Shown one piece after another: positions 31,650 to 39,959 of a stretch of DNA of 64,000 bases. Under the pieces are notes generated by a model, which saw nothing but the letters and a program-made list of their open reading frames with translations, was not told the DNA's origin and made no database searches. A program made the translations under genes and the position numbers. Positions within the stretch are counted from its first letter, which is position 1, and every line of letters begins with the position of its first letter. The DNA comes from Caldicoprobacter guelmensis (lineage in GTDB: Bacteria; Bacillota; Clostridia; Caldicoprobacterales; Caldicoprobacteraceae), in contig NZ_JAFBDW010000002.1 in NCBI RefSeq assembly GCF_016908415.1, forward strand, positions 124,001 to 188,000, in the 5' to 3' direction.

Positions 31650-33491
31650 ATGGGAAAGGTGATAGGGATAGACCTTGGGACCACTAACTCGTGTGTTGCT
31701 GTCATGGAAGGCGGTCAACCGGTTGTAATCCCCAACGCAGAAGGCGGTAGAGTGACTCCTTCTGTTGTGGCCTTTACCAAGACGGGGGAGCGCTTGGTAG
31801 GACAGGTTGCCAAGCGTCAAGCCATAACCAATCCTGAGCGCACCGTGATTTCCATAAAAAGGCATATGGGTACTAATTACAGGGTGAAAATAGATGATAA
31901 GGAGTATTCACCCGAGGAAATATCTGCCATGATACTTATGAAGCTGAAACAGGACGCAGAGGCTTATCTAGGCGAGAAGATTACCCAGGCCGTTATCACT
32001 GTGCCGGCTTACTTTAACGATAGTCAACGTCAGGCCACCAAGAATGCGGGAAGGATTGCCGGACTGGAAGTGCTCCGTATAATCAACGAGCCCACTGCTG
32101 CAGCTTTGGCGTACGGCCTTGACAAGGAAGGCAACCAAAAGATACTGGTGTATGACTTGGGCGGTGGAACTTTTGACGTGTCCATACTCGAGATCGGTGA
32201 CGGCGTGTTCGAAGTGTTGGCTACCAGCGGTAACAATCGCCTGGGAGGAGATGACTTTGACCAAAGGATTATCGACTATATAGCAGATGAATTCATGAAG
32301 GAACACGGCATTGATTTAAGAAAAGATAAGATGGCTTTGCAGAGGCTAAAGGAGGCGGCCGAAAAGGCCAAAATAGAGCTTTCCAGTACCCTTTCCACTA
32401 ACATAAACCTTCCATTTATTACAGCCGATGCCTCTGGTCCTAAGCACATTGATATGACCCTTACCAGGGCTAAATTTGAGGAGCTGACGGCTGACCTGGT
32501 GGAGATGACCATGGGCCCATTAAGGCAGGCACTCAAGGATGCAGGGCTTACTCCCGATGATATCGACAAGGTAATCTTAGTGGGCGGTTCTACCAGGATT
32601 CCCGCAGTTCAGGAGGCTGTGAGAAGAGCTACAGGTAAGGAGCCCTATAAGGGGATAAACCCAGACGAGTGCGTGGCCATAGGTGCTGCTATTCAGGCGG
32701 CTGTTCTGGCGGGAGAGGTAAAGGATGTGTTGCTGCTTGATGTGACACCTCTTTCGCTGGGCATTGAGACGCTGGGTGGAGTGTTTACCAAGATTATAGA
32801 GCGAAATACCACCATACCCACCAGGAAGAGCCAGATTTTCACCACTGCCGCTGATGGCCAGACCAGCGTTGAGATACACGTGCTGCAAGGCGAAAGGCCG
32901 ATGGCGGCTGACAACAAGACACTGGGACGCTTCATTTTGGATGGAATACCGCCTGCTCCCAGAGGGGTACCTCAGATTGAGGTGACGTTTGATATAGACG
33001 CTAACGGCATCGTACATGTCTCCGCAAAGGATTTGGGTACCGGCAAAGAGCAGAAGATCACCATTACGGCAACCACACATTTGTCTGAAGAGGAGATACA
33101 AAAGGCTATTAAGGATGCTGAAAGGTACGCAGAAGAAGATAAGAAGCGCAAGCAGTTGGTGGAGGCCAAGAACAACGCTGACTCCCTCATATACAACACC
33201 GAGAAGACCATGAGGGAGATGGGCGATAAGCTCAGTAAGGAAGATAAGGATAGGATCCAAAAGGAGATCGAGGCTACTCGAAAGGCTATAGAGAGCAATG
33301 ACGTAGATAAGATTAAAGCAGCTACCGAGAAGCTCACTCAGGTTTCGTACGAAATATTCGGCAGGATATATCAACAACAAGCCAGGTCTGCTGGTGGGGC
33401 TTCCGGTCAGGATGCATCGGGTAAGGGAAATAGGTCGAAAAATGATGATGTGGTAGATGCCGATTATGAAGTGATGGACGATAATAAATAA
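31650..33491 (+). CDS. dnaK: Molecular chaperone DnaK (Hsp70)
   Basis: The 613-residue Hsp70 starts GKVIGIDLGTTNSCVAVMEGG. The phosphate loops are VYDLGGGTFDVSILEIGDGVFEV and VGGSTRIPAVQ; the linker is VLLLDVTPLSLGIETLGG. The substrate-binding domain (TTIPTRKSQIFTTAADGQTSVEIHVLQGER) and helical lid follow. The N-domain lacks the about 24-residue insert of proteobacterial DnaK, as in other Firmicutes. It has an AAGGAGG site and is followed by a strong terminator before dnaJ. Confidence 0.98.
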   Translation: MGKVIGIDLGTTNSCVAVMEGGQPVVIPNAEGGRVTPSVVAFTKTGERLVGQVAKRQAITNPERTVISIKRHMGTNYRVKIDDKEYSPEEISAMILMKLKQDAEAYLGEKITQAVITVPAYFNDSQRQATKNAGRIAGLEVLRIINEPTAAALAYGLDKEGNQKILVYDLGGGTFDVSILEIGDGVFEVLATSGNNRLGGDDFDQRIIDYIADEFMKEHGIDLRKDKMALQRLKEAAEKAKIELSSTLSTNINLPFITADASGPKHIDMTLTRAKFEELTADLVEMTMGPLRQALKDAGLTPDDIDKVILVGGSTRIPAVQEAVRRATGKEPYKGINPDECVAIGAAIQAAVLAGEVKDVLLLDVTPLSLGIETLGGVFTKIIERNTTIPTRKSQIFTTAADGQTSVEIHVLQGERPMAADNKTLGRFILDGIPPAPRGVPQIEVTFDIDANGIVHVSAKDLGTGKEQKITITATTHLSEEEIQKAIKDAERYAEEDKKRKQLVEAKNNADSLIYNTEKTMREMGDKLSKEDKDRIQKEIEATRKAIESNDVDKIKAATEKLTQVSYEIFGRIYQQQARSAGGASGQDASGKGNRSKNDDVVDADYEVMDDNK

Positions 33492-33492
33492 G

Positions 33493-33545
33493 CTAGAAAA
33501 GCCAAAACCGTCACGGTTTTGGCTTTTCTAGAATTCTTTTTTTGT
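33493..33545 (+). terminator. Strong hairpin between dnaK and dnaJ
   Basis: An 18-bp perfect stem (CTAGAAAAGCCAAAACCG and its complement) with a TCA loop is followed by a run of T. Read-through would be low, so dnaJ and later genes should receive less transcript than dnaK. It is also near-palindromic with T-rich flanks on the other strand. Confidence 0.9.
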
Positions 33546-33587
33546 TGTGTTGGCGGTCAAGGTGTGGCAGAAAGGTGGTGAGCGGGC

Positions 33588-34715
33588 TTGGAAAAGAAGA
33601 AGGACTACTATGAGATACTGGGAGTGGATCGCAACGCTACCGAGGAAGAGATCAAGAGGGCTTATAGAAATCTGGCAAAGAAGTACCATCCCGATTTAAA
33701 TCCCGGCGATCCTGAGGCCGAAGCCAGGTTTAAGGAGATCAATGAAGCCTACAATGTGCTCATCAATCCCGAGACCCGTGCCCAGTATGACAGGTATGGA
33801 CATGAAGGGCCTACCGGGCAAGGGTTCGGCGATTTTGATTTTGGTGGCATAGACGATATATTTGACATGTTCTTTGGAGATATCGGGTTTGGTACTTCCA
33901 GCAGGCGCCGCAGGAATGCGCCTGTACGGGGAGCCGATATCCGCTATGACCTGGATATATCGTTTGAGGAAGCAGCCTTTGGCACTAAGAAGGAGATAGA
34001 GGTTGCACGGCTGGAGACCTGCCCTGAATGTAAAGGTACAGGGGCAAAGACTGGCACGCAGCCTGTAACTTGCCCGGTATGTAGAGGGACGGGTGAGATT
34101 TCGTATTCGCAGACCACAGCCTTTGGTCGTTTTGTAAATGTGAGGGTGTGCGACAGGTGCCATGGAGAGGGTACTATAATTGAGGAACCCTGCCATCGCT
34201 GCAACGGCAGGAAGAAGATAAGGAGAATAAGGAAGATCAGCATAAACGTTCCTGCTGGCATCGATAGTGGGCAGGTTATCACCTTGAGGGGAGAAGGTGA
34301 AGCGGGAGAACGCGGTGGTCCGCCGGGAGACCTGTACGTATATATAACGGTACGGCCCCACAAGATTTTCAAGCGGGAGGGGTATGACGTGTATTGCGAG
34401 GTGCCCATAACCTTTGGGCAGGCAGCCCTGGGTGCAGAGATAGAGGTGCCCACTCTCGAGGGTAAGATGAAATATCGCATCCCTGAAGGTACACAGCCGG
34501 GTACGGTATTCCGCCTAAAAAACAAAGGTATCCCACATTTGAGGGGAGGGGCGCGTGGGGACCTCTATGTAAAGGTGAACATAGAAGTGCCCCGGCGGCT
34601 TACAGAAAAGCAGAAGGAGCTCATAAGGCAGTTTGAAGAGCTGAGCAAGGAACACAGGGATCATGATGATAAAAAATCTTTTTTCGATAAGATGAAAGAC
34701 GCATTTGGCGTTTAA
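33588..34715 (+). CDS. dnaJ: Co-chaperone DnaJ
   Basis: The 375-residue protein starts at TTG 33588 (MEKKKDYYEILGVDRNAT). The J domain has the HPD tripeptide in KKYHPDLNPGD. A Gly/Phe-rich linker (GPTGQGFGDFDFGGIDDIFDMFFGDIGFG) follows. The zinc domain has four repeats: CPECKGTG, CPVCRGTG, CDRCHGEG and CHRCNGRK; the last lacks the final Gly but keeps all cysteines. The C-terminal client-binding domains begin ISINVPAGIDSGQVITLRGEGEAG. It stimulates the DnaK ATPase. It follows the dnaK terminator, so a separate weak promoter or read-through is needed. Confidence 0.96.
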   Translation: MEKKKDYYEILGVDRNATEEEIKRAYRNLAKKYHPDLNPGDPEAEARFKEINEAYNVLINPETRAQYDRYGHEGPTGQGFGDFDFGGIDDIFDMFFGDIGFGTSSRRRRNAPVRGADIRYDLDISFEEAAFGTKKEIEVARLETCPECKGTGAKTGTQPVTCPVCRGTGEISYSQTTAFGRFVNVRVCDRCHGEGTIIEEPCHRCNGRKKIRRIRKISINVPAGIDSGQVITLRGEGEAGERGGPPGDLYVYITVRPHKIFKREGYDVYCEVPITFGQAALGAEIEVPTLEGKMKYRIPEGTQPGTVFRLKNKGIPHLRGGARGDLYVKVNIEVPRRLTEKQKELIRQFEELSKEHRDHDDKKSFFDKMKDAFGV

Positions 34716-34763
34716 CTAAGCATATAGCGGTTTATCATTTCAATGAAGGCGGAGGGATGATGT

Positions 34764-35708
34764 ATGAAGTGGATAGAGATCAGTATAAAGACCACACATG
34801 AAGGCGTTGATGTGATGGCCCAGCCCCTGTATGAAGTGGGGGTGGAGGGGGTAGTGATAGAGGACCCAAGGGAGATTTCCGCCTTCATTGAGGAAAATGC
34901 CGATTGGGAGCTGGTGGACGAATCGCTTTTAAAGGATTTGAACGATGAGGTGACCCTCAAAGGCTATCTCCCCAATGACGCTGAATTTCATGACAAGCTT
35001 CAGTACATCAAGGAGAGGATCAAGTGGCTTAAAGAACAGGACTTGGGGTTTGATGTGGGCTCAGGAGAGCTAACCCTTGCCAGCATGCACGAGGATGATT
35101 GGGCAAACGGCTGGAAGAAGTATTTTAAGCCCGTTAAGGTGGGACAAAGGATTGTGGTTAAGCCCACGTGGGAGGAGTACGCCTCTAGGGAGGGCGAGAT
35201 AGTGCTGGAGCTCGACCCCGGCATGGCGTTTGGAACGGGAACGCACCAGACCACTATCCTTTGCATACAGGAGCTTGAAAGGCATGTTTTTCCCTCTTGC
35301 CGCGTGCTGGATGTTGGGTGTGGGACGGGCATCCTCGCTATCGCTTCTTTACTTTTGGGAGCAGGGCATGCAGTGGCTGTGGATATCGACCCTAATGCTG
35401 TGAGGATTGCAAGGCAAAACGCTATGCAAAACGGTGTGCTTTCTCGAATGGATGTGGTGCAGGGGAATCTGGTCGACGGGGTGGAAGGCAAGTATGACGT
35501 GGTTGTTGCCAACATCATAGCCGACGTTATTATAGCTCTTACACGGCCCGTCAAAGACTTTTTGAATGCTGGTGGAGTGTTCATAGCTTCGGGGATTATA
35601 CTTGATCGGTTGGATGACGTTCTTCAGGCCATAGGCAAGGAAGGATATAGGGATGCTGAGTATCGTACGATGGATGACTGGGCAGTGGTGGTGGCAAGGC
35701 ATGCATAG
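34764..35708 (+). CDS. prmA: Ribosomal protein L11 methyltransferase
   Basis: PrmA trimethylates ribosomal protein L11 with S-adenosylmethionine. The 314-residue protein has the small N-terminal substrate-binding domain (MKWIEISIKTTHEGVDVMAQPLYEVGVEGVVIEDP) with DDWANGWKKYFKPVKVGQRIVVKPTWE. The Rossmann methyltransferase follows: LDPGMAFGTGTHQTTILCIQ, VLDVGCGTGILAIASLLLGA and VVANIIADVIIAL. It lies 48 nt after dnaJ and overlaps rsmE by 8 nt, the usual Firmicutes order. Confidence 0.95.
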   Translation: MKWIEISIKTTHEGVDVMAQPLYEVGVEGVVIEDPREISAFIEENADWELVDESLLKDLNDEVTLKGYLPNDAEFHDKLQYIKERIKWLKEQDLGFDVGSGELTLASMHEDDWANGWKKYFKPVKVGQRIVVKPTWEEYASREGEIVLELDPGMAFGTGTHQTTILCIQELERHVFPSCRVLDVGCGTGILAIASLLLGAGHAVAVDIDPNAVRIARQNAMQNGVLSRMDVVQGNLVDGVEGKYDVVVANIIADVIIALTRPVKDFLNAGGVFIASGIILDRLDDVLQAIGKEGYRDAEYRTMDDWAVVVARHA

Positions 35709-36456
35709 GTTTTTTATAGAAAGGGGACAAATCAAGCGAAATGCAGTGACTATTGAGGGTGAGGATGCCGAGCACATCTATCGGGTGTTGCGTTTGCGCC
35801 CAGGGGATGCTATTGAGCTTTGCGACGGTCAAGGGAACGACTATGAAGCCGTGATAAAGGCCGTGAGCAAAAACGGGGTTGAGGTTTATATAGAGAGAAG
35901 TTACCCAAGCCAGGGCGAGCCCCAGGTTACAGTAGTGCTGTATCAAGCTATTCCCAAGAGCACCAAGATGGACCTCATAATCCAAAAATGCGTTGAGTTG
36001 GGGGTACGCCGGATTGTACCGGTGGTTACAGCCAGGACTATAGTAAAGCTTAATTCAGTGGATAGTGAGGTTAAGAAGGTGTCCCGCTGGCAGAAGATTG
36101 CCAGAGAGGCGGCCAAGCAGAGCAGAAGGGGCATTATCCCGGAAGTTTCCTTGCCTGTGCCATTTAGCCAGGCGATACGTGAATCCTCCGAGACGCTTCG
36201 CATATTCCCGTGGGAAAACGAGAGGAAGGCGGGGCTTAAAGGCCTTTTCGAAGCTTCAAATATCTGGGAGGATGGCATAGCCATTATGGTGGGGCCAGAA
36301 GGTGGCTGGGAAGAGCAGGAGGTTGAAGAGGCAAGGGAAATGGGGTGGAATACCGTCTCCCTCGGCCCCAGGATATTGAGGACCGAAACGGTAGGAGTGG
36401 CCATATTATCTGCAATCATGTTTTGTGCAGGGGAGATGCAATGGAAGGCAGAGTAG
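35701..36456 (+). CDS. rsmE: 16S rRNA (uracil(1498)-N(3))-methyltransferase
   Basis: The start is ATG 35701 (MHRFFIERGQIKRNAVTIEGEDAEHIYRVLRLRPGDAIELCDGQG), inside the prmA end; 251 residues. The N-terminal PUA-like part is followed by a SPOUT knot with KSTKMDLIIQKCVELGVRRIVPVVTARTIV, RWQKIAREAAKQSRRGIIPEV, the SAM-binding IMVGPEGGWEEQEVEEAREMGW and SLGPRILRTETVGVAILSAI. These motifs fix the family. It is coupled to prmA and to mtaB, which starts 16 nt before its stop. Confidence 0.95.
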   Translation: MHRFFIERGQIKRNAVTIEGEDAEHIYRVLRLRPGDAIELCDGQGNDYEAVIKAVSKNGVEVYIERSYPSQGEPQVTVVLYQAIPKSTKMDLIIQKCVELGVRRIVPVVTARTIVKLNSVDSEVKKVSRWQKIAREAAKQSRRGIIPEVSLPVPFSQAIRESSETLRIFPWENERKAGLKGLFEASNIWEDGIAIMVGPEGGWEEQEVEEAREMGWNTVSLGPRILRTETVGVAILSAIMFCAGEMQWKAE

Positions 36457-37778
36457 AGAGAAAAAGCGTTGCTTTTTATACTTTGGGTTGTAAGGTAAAT
36501 CAGTATGATACCCAAGCAATGATGGAGCAGTTTGCGAGCCGAGGGTATCGTATAGTGGATTTCGGTGAGAAGGCTGATGTTTACGTGGTCAATACCTGTA
36601 CCGTTACCAACCTGGCTGACAGAAAGTCCAGGCAGATGATACGTAAGGCTCACCGGACTAACCCCCATGCCGCCATTGTAGTAGTGGGCTGCTTTGCCCA
36701 AAGGTCAGCCGAGGAAGCAAAAAAAATCCCAGGCGTCAAGCTGGTGGTGGGTACGCAGGACCGGCACAAAATCGTGGACCTGGTGGAAGAAGCGCAGTCT
36801 GCGGAAGGAGTAGTCGTTGATGTAAAAGACATAATGAAGGTGAGGAAATTCGAAAGCACTCCCATAAGCTCATACGAGGGAAGAACTAGGGCTATATTGA
36901 AGGTGCAGGAAGGATGTAACCAGTTTTGCACTTACTGTATAATACCCTATACCCGTGGACCTATAAGGAGCAGGCCTCTACATGAGGTGTTGGAAGAGGC
37001 AAGGCGGTTGGTGGGCGTCGGGTTTAAGGAAATAGTGCTGACGGGAATTCATTTGGCTTCGTATGGAATGGACCTGCAGAAAGAATTGCAGGGTGTAAAC
37101 TTGCTTTCATTGCTTGAGGGTTTAAATTCGATAGAGGGGTTGGCAAGAATACGCTTGGGCTCGATTGAACCCAACTTTATAACCTATGAATTTATTGAGG
37201 GCGTTCAGAAGCTCCATAAGGTGTGCCGACACTTCCATGTCCCACTTCAGAGCGGTAGCGATTCTGTCCTAAAGAGGATGAACAGGCGCTACACCACACA
37301 ACAGTATAGCCAAGCAATAAGCGTGATACGTCAGAGTTTCCCCGATGCCGCCATAACCACCGATGTGATGGTGGGGTTCCCTGGGGAGACAGATGCCGAG
37401 TTTGAGGAGACCGTGAACTTTGTACAACGGATTGGGTTTAGCAGGATGCATGTATTCCAGTACTCTCCAAGGGAAGGGACACCCGCTGCCAAATTCCCCA
37501 ATCAAGTGCCGGCGCGGGTCAAAGAAGAGCGTAGCCGTATACTCATAGATATAGGGCATCAGATTGCACGACGCTATATGGAGGGGTTTGTAGGCAAAGT
37601 TGAGGAAGTCTACTTTGAACAGGAGAGCCCTTACGGCCTTGATACCTATGAAGGGTATACACAGCACTATATAAGGGTGGTGGCTGGCAGCCAGGTGGAT
37701 TTGAAGGGACAAATTTTGAATGTGAAGCTGAAGGAAGTAAGGGACGATTACATGGTGGGTGAAGTGCAAAACGGGTGA
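36441..37778 (+). CDS. mtaB: tRNA (N6-threonylcarbamoyladenosine(37)-C2) methylthiotransferase
   Basis: MtaB makes ms2t6A in tRNAs that read ANN codons. The start is ATG 36441 (MEGRVERKSVAFYTLGCKVNQYDTQ); 445 residues. The N-terminal UPF0004 domain has three cluster cysteines (LGCKVNQ, NTCTVTN, VGCFAQR). The radical SAM cluster motif is CNQFCTYC near residue 155, followed by IIPYTRGPIRSRP. HVPLQSGSDSVLKRMNRRYT and the C-terminal TRAM domain complete it. The LGCKVNQYDTQ form points to MtaB rather than MiaB. Last gene of the run starting at hrcA. Confidence 0.95.
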   Translation: MEGRVERKSVAFYTLGCKVNQYDTQAMMEQFASRGYRIVDFGEKADVYVVNTCTVTNLADRKSRQMIRKAHRTNPHAAIVVVGCFAQRSAEEAKKIPGVKLVVGTQDRHKIVDLVEEAQSAEGVVVDVKDIMKVRKFESTPISSYEGRTRAILKVQEGCNQFCTYCIIPYTRGPIRSRPLHEVLEEARRLVGVGFKEIVLTGIHLASYGMDLQKELQGVNLLSLLEGLNSIEGLARIRLGSIEPNFITYEFIEGVQKLHKVCRHFHVPLQSGSDSVLKRMNRRYTTQQYSQAISVIRQSFPDAAITTDVMVGFPGETDAEFEETVNFVQRIGFSRMHVFQYSPREGTPAAKFPNQVPARVKEERSRILIDIGHQIARRYMEGFVGKVEEVYFEQESPYGLDTYEGYTQHYIRVVAGSQVDLKGQILNVKLKEVRDDYMVGEVQNG

Positions 37779-37894
37779 TGGCGGATGGATTTGCTGCCAG
37801 TTATCCAGAGGTCGAAAGGGATGAATTGATTGCGAATATGTGGTAAAATTATGTACAGAGATTGAATTCACCATAGTGTTAGGAGGTAGTCTTT

Positions 37895-38239
37895 ATGGAT
37901 GATTGCATATTCTGTAAGATAGTGAGCAAGCAAATTCCTTCCAGGATTGTTTATGAGGATGACAGCATACTTGCCTTCCATGACATCGACCCCAAGGCGC
38001 CTGTACATGTGCTGGTAATACCCAAGCAGCACATCTCTTCCATCAATGAGGTGACACAAGAGAACAGCCAGGTAATTGCTCACATATTTGCCACCATGCC
38101 CAGAATTGCACAGCAACTGGGAGTAAAGGACAGCGGATACAGGGTGGTGGTCAACTGCGGTAAGGATGCCGGGCAGGCTGTGAACCACCTACACTATCAC
38201 CTGTTAGGAGGCAGAAGCCTTACTTGGCCGCCGGGTTGA
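37895..38239 (+). CDS. HIT family hydrolase (HinT-like)
   Basis: The 114-residue protein shows DCIFCKIVSKQIPSRIVYEDDSILAFHDIDPKAPVHVLVIPKQHISS and the histidine triad HLHYHLLGGR near the end. The short HinT-type length and the CIFCKI start (two cysteines that may bind zinc) fit purine nucleoside phosphoramidase HinT. It has an AGGAGGTAG site and is probably transcribed alone, before rpsU. The physiological substrate is unknown. Confidence 0.93.
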   Translation: MDDCIFCKIVSKQIPSRIVYEDDSILAFHDIDPKAPVHVLVIPKQHISSINEVTQENSQVIAHIFATMPRIAQQLGVKDSGYRVVVNCGKDAGQAVNHLHYHLLGGRSLTWPPG

Positions 38240-38257
38240 TGGCCTCGATTTTGTTTA

Positions 38258-38287
38258 TTGACACACAACAGAATGAAAGGGTATAAT
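38258..38287 (+). promoter_or_regulatory. Predicted promoter of rpsU
   Basis: Perfect TTGACA (38258-38263), 18-nt spacer and perfect TATAAT (38282-38287), followed by a 65-nt leader. Confidence 0.75.
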
Positions 38288-38351
38288 AGACTCACAGCGG
38301 TATTTCACATTTTATTATCTTAATTTGTCTTGGCGGAGGGAGGGAGAAGGC

Positions 38352-38537
38352 ATGGCAGAAGTTGAAGTCAGAGTGGGAGAAAACGAGTCGTTTGAGAGCG
38401 CTTTAAGGCGTTTTAAGCGTCAATGTGCTCGGGCAGGCGTTCTGGCTGAGCTGCGCAAGCGTGAACACTACGAAAAGCCCAGCGTACGGCGCAAGAAGAA
38501 GTCTGAAGCAGCTCGCAGAAAGAGAAGATATCGCTAA
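38352..38537 (+). CDS. rpsU: Small ribosomal subunit protein bS21
   Basis: The start is ATG 38352 (MAEVEVRVGENESFESALRRFKRQCARAGVLAELRKREHYEKPSVRRKKKSEAARRKRRY), with a GGAGGGAGGGAGAAGG site; 61 residues. The basic C-terminal helix and length are normal for bS21. It binds near the 3' end of 16S rRNA and helps initiation. It has its own strong promoter and is probably monocistronic; yqeY, the usual partner in Bacillus, is absent here. Confidence 0.96.
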   Translation: MAEVEVRVGENESFESALRRFKRQCARAGVLAELRKREHYEKPSVRRKKKSEAARRKRRYR

Positions 38538-38683
38538 CAACCTGCGTAAAATGTGAAATTATCCCTCCCTCGGTCGGCAGGAGGAAAGTTGCTAAAGCAA
38601 AGGTTGCTGAATAACACACTAAAGCAGTAAGCTCGTTAGAAGACAAGTGCTTGCAAAGGGGAGGAAATATTGCAAATGCCTGT

Positions 38684-38713
38684 AAACCTGGTGCATATGC
38701 ACCAGGTTTTTAT
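38684..38713 (+). terminator. Terminator downstream of rpsU
   Basis: A perfect palindrome ACCTGGTGCATATGCACCAGGT with flanking A and T runs, about 150 nt after the rpsU stop. The stretch between (38538-38683) shows no convincing gene, though AGGAGG occurs at 38579 and GAGG at 38661. Confidence 0.85.
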
Positions 38714-38806
38714 CTAATGAACGACACAGTGAAAGCGTTCGACGGTTAACTGGTGGCGGAGGAATCGGTGACGGTAGTATTTCGCTACTAAAAGCCGACG
38801 AATCTT
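38714..38806 (+). promoter_or_regulatory. Structured leader of the folate operon, type unknown
   Basis: TCGGT (38765-38769) can pair with GCCGA (38794-38798) around an inner GTAG-(7)-CTAC hairpin (38774-38788). The stretch lies between the rpsU terminator and the first folate gene and is unusually GC-balanced for an intergenic region. It does not match the tetrahydrofolate or preQ1 riboswitch patterns I know. It contains no good promoter, so it may hold the 5' end of the mRNA. Function is only suggested by position. Confidence 0.35.
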
Positions 38807-39205
38807 ATGGAAGGACGGGATGAAAAGTTGTTTTTAATAAAAGAGTTTAAGTTTGACGCTGCTCACAACCTCGAAAGCTATAAAGGAAGATGCGAGAAAC
38901 TTCATGGTCACACTTATAAGCTAGTGGTGGTGCTGCAAGGGATTCCGGACCATGAGGGCATGATAATGGATTTTTTAGAGCTGAAAGAGATTGTAAATGA
39001 AAAAGTTTTGAAAAAAATCGATCACTCATACATTAATAACATTATAAAGCAACCTTCGGCGGAAAACATAGCCCTCTGGGTGTGGAAGCAGCTTGAAGAG
39101 AGTGTAAATAGAAAAAATTGCAGGCTTTACGAGGTGCAGGTCTGGGAGACCGAAACAAGCGGGGTTGTATACAGGGGTGAAAGCTTTGAAGGACGTTCAA
39201 AGTGA
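38807..39205 (+). CDS. queD: 6-pyruvoyl-tetrahydropterin synthase family (QueD / PTPS-I/III type)
   Basis: The protein has 132 residues and the short T-fold of COG0720. Zinc ligands are His in FDAAHNL and both His of HGHTY. The catalytic stretch is GRCEKLHGHTY, which holds both the QueD-type Cys (CxxxHGH) and the Glu of PTPS-III (ExxHGH). Such CExxHGH enzymes can make carboxytetrahydropterin for queuosine and 6-hydroxymethyl-dihydropterin for folate. The MDFLELKEIV, LDH-like KKIDHSYIN and PSAENIALWVWKQL segments are normal. The operon has no folB, so this gene probably supplies that step. The start is uncertain: ATG 38807 lacks a ribosome-binding site, and TTG 38828 (FLIKEFKFDAAHN) behind GGACGGG is possible. 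It overlaps folE2. Confidence 0.85.
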   Translation: MEGRDEKLFLIKEFKFDAAHNLESYKGRCEKLHGHTYKLVVVLQGIPDHEGMIMDFLELKEIVNEKVLKKIDHSYINNIIKQPSAENIALWVWKQLEESVNRKNCRLYEVQVWETETSGVVYRGESFEGRSK

Positions 39206-39959
39206 AAAGGACGAAAGGCGGCTTCCTCTTAAAAAGGTTGGGATAAAAAACATAGAGTGGCCCTTAAAGGTGCTGGATAAGACGAAGGGCCATCAGTACA
39301 CCGTCGCTAAAATAAGCCTTTCAGTCGATTTAAGGCATGACATACGGGGCACACACATGAGCAGGTTTGTGGAAGTGTTAAACAATTTAAAAATGCTGAG
39401 TCCGGCTGCTTTAGTAGAAATTCTTGCCGAAATAAAAGACAAACTGCGAGCTGAAAAAAGTTACCTTAATATTTGCTTTCCGTATTTTTTATGGAAAGAA
39501 TCGCCGGTTTCCCGGCTTTCCTCGCCGCTTAAAATACAGGCCGTGATAGAAGCAGAAAGTAGCATGATGTCTACTATAACCATGGGAGTGCAAGTTCCGG
39601 TTCACACCCTCTGCCCGTGTTCTAAGGAAATAAGCGAAAAAGGTGCTCACAACCAGCGGGCGATTGTGGAGATTTACGTAAGGTCAAAAAAGATGATATG
39701 GTTTGAAGACCTTGCCGAGATAGCTGAGAGGAGTGCCAGCTCTCCTATATACGCCCTCCTTAAAAGGCCTGATGAAAAATTCGTGACGGAAATGGCATAC
39801 AATAACGCAAAATTCGTGGAGGATGTGACACGCGATGTGGCTTTAGAACTTGAAAAAGATAAGAGGATAGAATGGTATAAGGTCCAGGTTACGAGTTTCG
39901 AGAGTATACATAACCACGATGCTTTTGCATGTGTGGAGAAAGGGATGACTGAAAATTGA
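39186..39959 (+). CDS. folE2: GTP cyclohydrolase I type FolE2
   Basis: FolE2 converts GTP to dihydroneopterin triphosphate, the first step of folate and queuosine synthesis, using a metal other than zinc in many cases. I place the start at TTG 39186 (MKDVQSEKDERRLPLKKVGIKNIEWPLKVLDK), with AGGGGTGA 5 nt upstream; 257 residues. DLRHDIRGTHMSRFVEVLN and the metal-binding CPCSKEISEKGAHNQRAIVEI (Cys of PVHTLCPCSK) are family hallmarks. The tail QVTSFESIHNHDAFACVEK is conserved. It overlaps queD by 20 nt and ends in a TGATG junction with folP. Confidence 0.94.
   Translation: MKDVQSEKDERRLPLKKVGIKNIEWPLKVLDKTKGHQYTVAKISLSVDLRHDIRGTHMSRFVEVLNNLKMLSPAALVEILAEIKDKLRAEKSYLNICFPYFLWKESPVSRLSSPLKIQAVIEAESSMMSTITMGVQVPVHTLCPCSKEISEKGAHNQRAIVEIYVRSKKMIWFEDLAEIAERSASSPIYALLKRPDEKFVTEMAYNNAKFVEDVTRDVALELEKDKRIEWYKVQVTSFESIHNHDAFACVEKGMTEN

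Noticed and set aside
38714..38806. Tetrahydrofolate or preQ1 riboswitch
   Set aside because: Suggested by the folate genes, but the conserved loops of these classes are not present; kept only as an unassigned leader.
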